Source: Haliea salexigens DSM 19537
GTDB taxonomy: Bacteria > Pseudomonadota > Gammaproteobacteria > Pseudomonadales > Halieaceae
Direction of reading: 5' to 3'
Length of the DNA: 64,000 bases
NCBI RefSeq assembly: GCF_000423125.1
Contig: NZ_KE383979.1
Coordinates: 1-64,000, forward strand
The translations under genes and the position numbers were made by a program. Below, in pieces: positions 7,802 to 13,946 of the stretch (position 1 is the first letter of the stretch; every line of letters begins with the position of its first letter). Under the pieces are notes generated by a model, which saw nothing but the letters and a program-made list of their open reading frames with translations, had not been told where the DNA came from and made no database searches.

Positions 7802-8046
7802 GCCAGGAGCAACCCAACAACCCGCTGCACGGCGTTACCATCGAGATGGCGTTAACCCGGTTGGTTGATCGTTATGGCTGGGATGGGCTGGCGCAGAGAA
7901 TTGATGTCAATTGCTTCAAGAACGACCCGTCAATCAAGTCATCGCTGAAGTTTCTGCGCAAAACCCAGTGGGCCAGGGACAAAGTGGAGCATCTGTACCT
8001 TGCCACATTTGACCGACCGTCACCTTGGGGGCGCTCTCAGGTTTGA
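7798..8046 (+). CDS. VF530 family protein (DUF2132)
   Basis: The product has 82 residues. The core [21 protein letters not shown], then [23 protein letters not shown] (described here in two pieces), is the conserved body of the VF530 family. It is a small double helix-hairpin fold proposed to bind DNA from structural similarity; its cellular role is not established. The last 15 residues are unlike the family and may be a lineage-specific tail. The start overlaps the end of the decayed upstream frame by the ATGA tetranucleotide. Confidence 0.85.
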   Translation: MSQEQPNNPLHGVTIEMALTRLVDRYGWDGLAQRIDVNCFKNDPSIKSSLKFLRKTQWARDKVEHLYLATFDRPSPWGRSQV

Positions 8047-8148
8047 CGGGCTCCTTTCGTTTACCGGTCTCGCTCAGGATGGCCGCTGCGTGAGCGATCT
8101 GTGGTGCTGCAAACACTCAGGCATACATGAGGCTGAAGAGGCGCCCCT

Positions 8149-8373
8149 ATGAAATACATCTTTGTCGCCGCGTTGCTGGCGTCAGTTGCTGCCTGCAGCA
8201 ACGAGCAGGTTTATTCGGCGGTGCAGCAAAACCGCCAACTCGAGTGCAGTAAACTACCGCAGCCCGAATATGAGGAGTGCATGCGGGAAACCGGCATGTC
8301 GTACGACGAGTATGAGCGCAAGCGTCAGGAGCTGCTCAAGGACGATCAGCCGGCGACGCGTGTGACGCGTTAA
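8149..8373 (+). CDS. small putative lipoprotein
   Basis: The product has 74 residues. The N-terminus MKYIFVAALLASVAACSNEQ is a lipoprotein signal with lipobox VAAC (Cys16). The mature part is charged and helical, with two more cysteines at about residue 34 and 44 (LECSKLPQPEYEECMRETG), which could pair in the periplasm. I do not recognise a named family, but lipoproteins of this size and pattern are common in related bacteria. It is followed by a membrane-protein gene 22 bases on. Confidence 0.7.
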   Translation: MKYIFVAALLASVAACSNEQVYSAVQQNRQLECSKLPQPEYEECMRETGMSYDEYERKRQELLKDDQPATRVTR

Positions 8374-8395
8374 GCCAGCGTATATAGCGCCGGCC

Positions 8396-8773
8396 ATGTT
8401 GCACATCGCGCTGCACTTTCTCGTGCCACTGGTTGTGGCGGCCGTGTTTTTTCGCCGTCGTTGGCAGTACGCATCGGTGGTGATGATTGTCACCATGCTG
8501 GTAGATATCGATCACGTTCTGGCAAGCCCGATGTATGATCCCGGTCGGTGCAGTATCGGTTTTCACCCATTGCACCAGCCCTGGTGGGTGGGTGTGTATG
8601 TGCTGCTTTGTGTTTTCCCGGCAAGCCGGCTGGTGGGGCTGGGTCTGTGCATACACATGCTTCTGGATGCATTTGACTGCCAGCTCACCAGCGGGGTCTG
8701 GGTCAACCCGGTGTCAAACACCCTCGCAGGCTTCGTTGTTCAGGGCGGGCTCTCTAGTCTATCCTCCGTGTAA
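8396..8773 (+). CDS. DUF6122 family integral membrane protein
   Basis: The product has 125 residues and about four membrane helices. The segment LVDIDHVLASPMYDPGRCS, then IGFHPLH, is the conserved core of DUF6122-type proteins. Its H and D residues near the membrane surface recall YdjM-like metal-dependent hydrolases, although no activity is known. The ATG at 8396 sits close behind the lipoprotein gene. Codon use matches neighbours. Confidence 0.7.
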   Translation: MLHIALHFLVPLVVAAVFFRRRWQYASVVMIVTMLVDIDHVLASPMYDPGRCSIGFHPLHQPWWVGVYVLLCVFPASRLVGLGLCIHMLLDAFDCQLTSGVWVNPVSNTLAGFVVQGGLSSLSSV

Positions 8774-8803
8774 AATTTGATTGTGGTCGCTTGAGGGCAG
8801 GGT

Positions 8804-9697
8804 ATGGATTGGCGGGGCAGGCGACGGAGCAGTAATGTCGAAGATCGGCGGGGTCAGCCCGTCCGTGCTGGCGGTGTGCCCGGCCTCATGCTGGTTGTGC
8901 GTTTATTGCCCTGGTTGTTGCGCAGTCGGGCGGGCCGTGTGCTGCTGGGGCTGGGTGTGGCCGCGTTTGTCGGTGCACGCATGTTGGGCATCGATATATT
9001 GCAGGTGTCGCCGGGCACCGGCAATGCGTCGGCAACGGCTCCTCTCGCACCGCAAGAGCAGGAGCTCGCGGAGTTTGTCGCCGTGGTATTGGCGGACACA
9101 GAGGCCACCTGGCAGCGTATTTTTGCCGCCATGGGGGGTGTTTATGAGGAACCGGTGCTCGTACTGTTCAGCCAGCGCGTAGCCTCTGCGTGCGGTTCTG
9201 CCAGCTCCGCCATGGGTCCGTTTTATTGCCCGGCTGATCGCAAGGTGTATCTGGACCTCGGTTTCTTTCGTGACCTTGATCGTCAGCTGGGTGCGCCGGG
9301 TGATTTTGCACAGGCCTACGTCATTGCGCACGAGGTTGGGCATCACGTGCAAACCTTACTGGGGGTCAGCCAGCAGGTCCGTGCCAGTGGCCAGGGCAAG
9401 TCGCGCGCGGCAGTCAACGCCTTGTCTGTTCGCCAGGAACTGCAGGCCGACTGCTTTGCGGGTGTTTGGGGTTACGCTGCACAGCAGTTTCGCCAGATGC
9501 TCGAGCCGGGAGATCTGGAGGAGGCCCTGCAGGCCGCTTCCGCCATTGGCGATGATCGCTTGCAGCGCCGCGGCGGTGGCGACATAGTGCCCGACAGCTT
9601 CACTCACGGCACCTCGGCGCAGCGGGTGGAATGGTTCCGTCGCGGTTTCGCTAGCGGCGACATCAACGAATGCGATACTTTCGCGACCGACGTGTGA
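8804..9697 (+). CDS. ypfJ: YpfJ-type neutral zinc metallopeptidase
   Basis: The product has 297 residues. It opens MDWRGRRRSSNVEDRRGQ, the family's usual start, followed by one membrane helix (about residue 40-60) and a large periplasmic domain. The zinc site is HEVGHH near residue 178-183; a downstream conserved segment, RQELQADCFAGVWG, supplies the third ligand region. Family PF04228 enzymes are membrane-anchored putative zinc peptidases of unknown substrate. It is monocistronic in appearance, 65 bases before a small Cys-rich gene. Confidence 0.9.
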   Translation: MDWRGRRRSSNVEDRRGQPVRAGGVPGLMLVVRLLPWLLRSRAGRVLLGLGVAAFVGARMLGIDILQVSPGTGNASATAPLAPQEQELAEFVAVVLADTEATWQRIFAAMGGVYEEPVLVLFSQRVASACGSASSAMGPFYCPADRKVYLDLGFFRDLDRQLGAPGDFAQAYVIAHEVGHHVQTLLGVSQQVRASGQGKSRAAVNALSVRQELQADCFAGVWGYAAQQFRQMLEPGDLEEALQAASAIGDDRLQRRGGGDIVPDSFTHGTSAQRVEWFRRGFASGDINECDTFATDV

Positions 9698-9762
9698 ACG
9701 TTCGCGGCGCCAGAACCCATAGGTGACGAGCGCGCCTTGCCTGCAGCCGTTGAGGAGGAAAA

Positions 9763-9960
9763 ATGTCGGCCCTACACCAGCAGCATCTGGACTGCCCCTA
9801 CTGCGGCGAGTCCATTGAAGTATTGATCGATGAAAGTGAAGCCGGGCAGCAGTACATCGAGGACTGCCAGGTCTGCTGTCGTCCCATTCTGTTTCATGTG
9901 GCCATGAGTATGGATGGTGAGCTGTCGGTTTCCGTGCACGATGAAAATGAAACGTTCTGA
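9763..9960 (+). CDS. CPXCG motif cysteine-rich protein
   Basis: The product has 65 residues and a strong GAGGAGG ribosome-binding site. CPYCGESIEVLID near the start and DCQVCCRPI near residue 35-43 form a zinc-ribbon pair, matching the CPXCG small protein family. The acidic C-terminus is typical. Function is unknown; members are widespread in gammaproteobacteria as single genes. Confidence 0.85.
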   Translation: MSALHQQHLDCPYCGESIEVLIDESEAGQQYIEDCQVCCRPILFHVAMSMDGELSVSVHDENETF

Positions 9961-9976
9961 TTGTTAAGGGTTGGCG

Positions 9977-10432
9977 ATGTTTGAAATACTGTTATCTGAA
10001 GATATAGCGGCTCCACCGGAAGTGGTCTGGGGGGTGATTACCAACACCGAGGACTATCCGCTGTGGAATACCTTCGTTGTATCCTGCGATTCCACCTTTC
10101 GCGTGGGAGACCCCATCCACATGAAGGTGAGGGTGTTGCCGTTCATGACGCAACCGCAGACGGAAACGATCTGGCGCAATGAGGAAGGCAAGTTGCTGGA
10201 TTACGGCATCAAGGCCCCGCTCGGTGCTCTGACCAGCACGCGGCAGCACCGTCTGAGTGCAACAGCGTCGGGTGGTACCCACTATGAATCCGTGTTTCGG
10301 CTGGAGGGGTGGTTCGCTCCGGTGGTCGGCTTGCTCTTTGGTGCTCAGTTGCGCAGGGGCTTTGGTGAAATGACGGGGGGAATCGCGCGCCGGTCGGTGC
10401 ATGTCCATGAAGCTTCGAACGCCGCATCCTAG
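9977..10432 (+). CDS. SRPBCC (START/Bet v1-like) domain protein
   Basis: The product has 151 residues from the ATG at 9977, with AAGGGTT upstream. MFEILLSEDIAAPPEVVWGV then TNTEDYPLWNTFV is the classic first strand and helix of SRPBCC ligand-binding proteins (polyketide cyclase/dehydrase and lipid-transport relatives), with the usual glycine-rich hairpin and long C-terminal helix following. The ligand is unknown. The end overlaps the next gene by 32 bases, suggesting translational coupling to the NrtS-like transporter. Confidence 0.8.
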   Translation: MFEILLSEDIAAPPEVVWGVITNTEDYPLWNTFVVSCDSTFRVGDPIHMKVRVLPFMTQPQTETIWRNEEGKLLDYGIKAPLGALTSTRQHRLSATASGGTHYESVFRLEGWFAPVVGLLFGAQLRRGFGEMTGGIARRSVHVHEASNAAS

Positions 10433-10676
10433 CCCACCGGGCGGCCCGGACGGTCGCCTGCAACTCGCGTTTTCGCGCCCGGTGGTGGTGCGGGCGCTCA
10501 AAGTGGCGGCGCTGGTGGGCACACTGCTGGCATTGATCAATCACGGTGACAGCCTGCTGGCTGGGTCGCTCAGCGGCGAGGCGCTGGCCAAGGTGCTGCT
10601 GACGTATCTTGTGCCCTACGGAGTGTCGGTGTGGTCAGCGGTCAGCGCGCTGCAGGCAAGCAGGGACTCCCACTAA
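10401..10676 (+). CDS. nrtS: NrtS-family small nitrate/nitrite transporter
   Basis: The product has 91 residues; ATG codons at 10401 and 10407 are both possible. Two membrane segments are seen. VGTLLALINHGDSLLAG and LLTYLVPYGVSVWSAV match the NrtS family, tiny nitrate/nitrite transport proteins first characterised in cyanobacteria, which act as homo- or hetero-oligomers in the inner membrane. It is coupled to the SRPBCC gene by a 32-base overlap. No nitrate reductase gene is in the window. Confidence 0.75.
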   Translation: MSMKLRTPHPSPPGGPDGRLQLAFSRPVVVRALKVAALVGTLLALINHGDSLLAGSLSGEALAKVLLTYLVPYGVSVWSAVSALQASRDSH

Positions 10677-10689
10677 ACCCGCGGATTAC

Positions 10690-11051
10690 TCAGGTGAAGA
10701 AGTAGGTGTACAGCAATCGTCCCGGCATGGCGAGCGCGCCCACTGCGGCGCCCAGCGTGCCCAGGTAGGCTCCGACAGCGAACCCCCTGTGGCGCCGGAT
10801 ATTGCCGCACCGTATGGCACTGACAGAAATCACCACGCAGATGATGACCCAGATCGACAGCAGATGAATGGGCCCATAGCCCATGAACCAATCGAGATGA
10901 CTGGTCAACCAGAACGATGAGAGAGCTGCCACCATCATTGCCACCATCCACGACCAGCCTAGCACTCGATGCCGCGGTGTGCCTTTGGTGGAGGCGAGCT
11001 GGAACGCGCCGATCGCCAACACCCATAGCGCCGCTGCGAGATGAATGTAAA
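10690..11051 (-). pseudogene. DUF2306 membrane-protein gene interrupted by the IS110-family element
   Basis: On the - strand, codons read YIHLAAALWVLAIGAFQL, then STKGTPRHRVLGWSWM and SPIHLLS-like GPIHLLSIWV, ending in PGRLLYTYFFT. This is a DUF2306-type four-helix membrane protein. The 5' end is missing here because the IS occupies 11052-12475. Joining 11051 to 12476 restores ATG-AGC-GTT-TAC-ATT-CAT on the - strand, giving an intact 122-codon frame starting MSVYIHLAAA. The start codon and first bases therefore lie at 12476-12482. The gene is inactive unless the IS leaves precisely or an internal TTG/GTG start is used. Confidence 0.8.
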
Positions 11052-11058
11052 CAATGGG

Positions 11059-11072
11059 ATGGACTCCTCCTC
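11059..11072 (+). repeat. left subterminal inverted repeat of the IS
   Basis: ATGGACTCCTCCTC is the perfect reverse complement of 12459-12472. It sits 7 bases inside the left junction, as in IS1111-group elements. Confidence 0.88.
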
Positions 11073-11143
11073 ACCTAACCGGCATCTACGTGCCAAAATG
11101 GTGAGTGATAAGCCAACCATCATGAAGATGAGGAGAAGCCCAG

Positions 11144-12181
11144 ATGAATATTATCCGCGTCGGTGTTGATATTGCCAAGTCAGTCTTCCACGTGCACGGC
11201 GTAGACCGTCACGATCAAACTCAATGGCAAGGCAAATACTCCCGCCACAAGTGGCTTGATGCGATCAGCCGGAAAGTACCGGCCGGTGCCGAGATTGGCA
11301 TGGAAGCCTGTGCCTCATCTCACTACTGGGCCCGGGAACTGCAGAAGCGGGGTTATCACGTCAGGTTGATTGCCGCACAGTTTGTGAAGCCCTATGTCAA
11401 AAGTAACAAAAATGACCGGGTGGACGCGGAGGCGATCTGCGAAGCCATGAGCCGGCCGAACATGCGTTATGTCGCGCCCAAGACGGTTGCCCAGCAGGAC
11501 ATTCAGGCAGCGCACCGTATCCGGGAAGAGCTTGTGGGACAGCGTACCGCCAAAGCCAACCAGATCCGGGGACTGGTGGGAGAGTACGGCATTGTCGCGC
11601 CGGTGGGCATCCAGCAGCTCCGCCGGGCCTTACCAACATGGCTGGAAGACGCCGAGAACGGACTTAGCGATAGTTTCCGCATTCTGCTGAATGGGCTGGC
11701 TGAGGATCTCCAGCACCTGGATGATCGCGTCGCAAAGCTTGACGAGCGGATCGCTGACAGTGTCAAGCAAGATCCTGTGGCGCAACGTTTGATGACCTTG
11801 CGTGGCGTGGGGCCGCTCACAGCAAGTGCCTTGTCGGGCGCCTTGGGCGACGCGAAGGCTTTCCGCAGAGGACGGGACTTCGCCGCCTCTCTTGGGTTGA
11901 CGCCCAGACAGCACAGCACCGGGGGTCGGGATCGTCTGCTGGGGATCAGCAAGCGCGGCGACAGTTACCTGCGCAAGCTGCTCGTTCATGGAGCACGAGC
12001 CGTGTTGCGTCATGTTGATGGCAAAGACGACGGACTGAGTCATTGGCTTAAAGGCCTTGCCTCCCGAAAGCATGTCAATGTGGCAACGGTAGCACTGGCC
12101 AACAAAACAGCCCGAATTGCCTGGGCGCTGGTGCACAACGACACGGACTATGACAACAACCTGGCTGCAGCCAGCATGTGA
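11144..12181 (+). CDS. IS110-family (IS1111 group) DEDD transposase
   Basis: The product has 345 residues and is full length. The RuvC-like N-terminal domain shows Asp9 in VGVDIAKSVFHVHG, Glu in GMEACASSHYWAR, and two Asp in KNDRVDAEAI, completing the DEDD tetrad. The C-terminal tnp20-type domain has LRGVGPLTASAL and the conserved serine region SLGLTPRQHSTGG...LLGISKRGD, the serine used as nucleophile in IS110 recombinases. The enzyme works with a structured guide RNA from the element's non-coding end. A GAGGAG ribosome-binding site precedes the ATG. No frame damage is visible, so it is probably active. Confidence 0.95.
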   Translation: MNIIRVGVDIAKSVFHVHGVDRHDQTQWQGKYSRHKWLDAISRKVPAGAEIGMEACASSHYWARELQKRGYHVRLIAAQFVKPYVKSNKNDRVDAEAICEAMSRPNMRYVAPKTVAQQDIQAAHRIREELVGQRTAKANQIRGLVGEYGIVAPVGIQQLRRALPTWLEDAENGLSDSFRILLNGLAEDLQHLDDRVAKLDERIADSVKQDPVAQRLMTLRGVGPLTASALSGALGDAKAFRRGRDFAASLGLTPRQHSTGGRDRLLGISKRGDSYLRKLLVHGARAVLRHVDGKDDGLSHWLKGLASRKHVNVATVALANKTARIAWALVHNDTDYDNNLAAASM

Positions 12182-12458
12182 GGTGCCGTCTGAACGTGGC
12201 ACACAAAGTGAGTCAAACAGAGTTTCCAAGGGAGACATCCAACACCGCGATTGCATGGCATTTTGATTGATGGCGAACAGGTCGAACCGACGCCGGGAAA
12301 ACCCTTTATGAGCGTGGAGCCACGAGCTCGTGTAAGCGATTGGGAACCGGCGTGCGAATAGCCCTTCAGGGTCCGATGCCTATAAAACGGCATCATTGGA
12401 GAGACCGGATACACGTAGGCAGTCGTACCTTCTCGTGATCAAAAAAGTGCTTGCAATA
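12182..12458 (+). ncRNA. candidate bridge (seeker) RNA of the IS
   Basis: The non-coding right end can fold into two enclosed loops in the order expected for a bridge RNA. Target loop: closing stem 12291-12296/12347-12352 (CGCCGG/CCGGCG), guide 12308-12315 (atgagcgt, complementary to right flank bases 12474-12481 across the core), hairpin 12317-12329 (GAGC-cacga-GCTC), guide 12331-12335 (tgtaa, identical to left flank 11045-11049). Donor loop: closing stem 12377-12381/12417-12421, guide 12394-12398 (cattg, complementary to the IS left end), guide 12409-12414 (atacac, identical to the IS right end). All four guides sit in the same relative order around core AC. The exact RNA ends are unknown. 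Confidence 0.68.
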
Positions 12459-12472
12459 GAGGAGGAGTCCAT
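12459..12472 (-). repeat. right subterminal inverted repeat of the IS
   Basis: GAGGAGGAGTCCAT mirrors 11059-11072 perfectly and lies 3 bases inside the right junction. Confidence 0.88.
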
Positions 12473-12680
12473 ACACGCTCATCGTGTTGCGCGGCGGAGT
12501 GCGACTGATGAAGTGTGTTTTTGCATGAGCTGGTGCGTCCTGTGTGCCATCGACATCGAGGTACCTGCATAGTAAGAGGCGTGAGCGCCAGCGGCAACAA
12601 CGCCGCTTGCGGCCATTCCTTTGTTTCCCGCACAATGTGAGCATGATCCTCTTTCTGCTCCATCCTCGTGGCGCGTAACC

Positions 12681-13409
12681 GTGGCGGTTGACGGCGTTGC
12701 CTACATTGTTGTGCTGACCTTTGCGGCCGGTGTGTGCATACCGCTGGGCGGCTGGATTGCCAGCTTCGAGCGTATTCAGCGGCAGTGGCTGGAAAAAGAG
12801 GTGCGGCACTTCCTGATCGCGCTCGGCGGCGGCCTACTCCTGGGCGCTGTGTTCCAGGTGCTGTTGCCCGAAGGGCTGGCGCGTTTCGGCAACACCATTC
12901 CAGCAGTATTGCTGTTCGTTGGCGGCGGTCTGGCGGTTTTCCTGCTGGAGCGGCTGTTGGCGGCGCGGCGGCGCGAGTCACCGCAATTATTGGGGCTGCT
13001 GTTGGATTACGTGCCCGAGTCCATTGCATTGGGCGGCTTGATTGCCACCGATCCATCCCTGGCGCTGGTGCTGGCCATTGTCATCGGCTTGCAGAATTTG
13101 CCTGAGGGCTTCAATGCTTACCGTGAACTGGCGGCAGCGGGGCGCGATTCGTCTGTAAAGATCCTGGGTGTGATGTCTGCGTTGACTTTGCTCGGGCCGC
13201 TGGCCGGATTGTCCGCATACTTCTTCCTCGGCGAGCGGCCTGCGGTGCTTGGCGCCATCATGCTGGCCTCTGCCGGTGGCATTGTGTACCTGATGTTCCA
13301 GGATATCGCTCCCCAGGCACGTTTGAATAAGCACTGGGCACCGCCGCTGGGCGCGGTGCTGGGTTTCGCTTTCACGATGGTCACGTCCATCTGGCTGGGG
13401 CACGGCTAA
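12681..13409 (+). CDS. ZIP-family metal transporter
   Basis: The product has 242 residues from the GTG at 12681; a TTG at 12621 adds a leader unlike the family. Eight membrane segments can be drawn. The helix-IV/V region shows LLGLLLDYVPESIALGGL and GLQNLPEGFNAYREL, the metal-path motifs of ZIP proteins, with Q-N-L-P-E-G-F-N replacing the usual H-N-x-P-E-G. It is probably an inner-membrane divalent metal importer. The 200 bases before it, back to the IS, hold the old start of the DUF2306 gene (12476-12482) and a 6-bp hairpin at 12588-12605, with nothing else recognised. It heads a closely packed run of genes. Confidence 0.82.
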   Translation: MAVDGVAYIVVLTFAAGVCIPLGGWIASFERIQRQWLEKEVRHFLIALGGGLLLGAVFQVLLPEGLARFGNTIPAVLLFVGGGLAVFLLERLLAARRRESPQLLGLLLDYVPESIALGGLIATDPSLALVLAIVIGLQNLPEGFNAYRELAAAGRDSSVKILGVMSALTLLGPLAGLSAYFFLGERPAVLGAIMLASAGGIVYLMFQDIAPQARLNKHWAPPLGAVLGFAFTMVTSIWLGHG

Positions 13410-13421
13410 CAGGAGAGTTCC

Positions 13422-13946
13422 ATGTATCGATCCGCTGTTGTTTCGGGCCTGCTCGTGAGCGTGACAGCCTGTGCCGCTGTTGAGGCGCCATCTGTGGGGC
13501 CGCCCTTGTGTGCTGCGGGGTGGGCGCAGGCCGTGGAAACCAACCTGGGCACCGGAGATGGCAGTGGTCATGGGCCGGATGTAGGTTCGGATGAATGGCA
13601 GTCCGTGGTCGAGTTCCGGTTGGGTGTTCGGGGGCTGAGGGGGTTGCCCGTGCGCGGTTCGGCGCCCTGGTGCGCATACATTCAGGCTCTGGCAGCCGAT
13701 ACGGACCCTGTACAGTATGTGTGCGATGGCGCCGAGGCTGCGACCCTGAATGTACATTTTCTGACAACTGAACCGCCGACCATGATTGTCCGGCGCGGTG
13801 ATGTGCTCTCCTTGTTGACGTTGCAACGCAGTGCCAGCGGTGCGCGCTATCAGGGGGATGACCTGAGTTTTTGGGAACATCACGGAGAAGCACGGGTGAC
13901 ACGGGGGGCTGACGCGGCGAACGTACGCTGTCAGGCACTGCCATGA
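13422..13946 (+). CDS. MliC-like lysozyme-inhibitor-type lipoprotein
   Basis: The product has 174 residues and a GGAGAG site before the ATG. The signal peptide ends in lipobox VTAC (Cys17). The C-terminal third, VQYVCDGAEAATLNVHF through SGARYQGDDLSFWEHHGEA, then VRCQAL, has the pattern of MliC/PliC C-type lysozyme inhibitors: paired cysteines and the SGxRYxG..xxFWxxxxEAxL loop. The middle region carries another cysteine pair (WCAYI). The likely role is periplasmic protection of peptidoglycan. The stop overlaps the next start (ATGA). Confidence 0.7.
   Translation: MYRSAVVSGLLVSVTACAAVEAPSVGPPLCAAGWAQAVETNLGTGDGSGHGPDVGSDEWQSVVEFRLGVRGLRGLPVRGSAPWCAYIQALAADTDPVQYVCDGAEAATLNVHFLTTEPPTMIVRRGDVLSLLTLQRSASGARYQGDDLSFWEHHGEARVTRGADAANVRCQALP

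Larger units (their letters stand above)
11052..12475 (+). mobile_element. IS110-family insertion sequence, IS1111 group, complete
   Basis: The element is 1,424 bases. It holds one intact DEDD transposase gene, a short left flank and a long (about 290 base) non-coding right end. A perfect 14-base inverted repeat sits just inside the ends (11059-11072 and 12459-12472), with 7 bases outside on the left and 3 on the right, the asymmetry known for IS1111-type elements. Removing 11052-12475 restores an open DUF2306 frame, which fixes the ends independently. Core dinucleotide AC (GT on the - strand) is present at both junctions, so the exact edge is uncertain by 1-2 bases. No target duplication is expected for this family. 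Confidence 0.88.
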
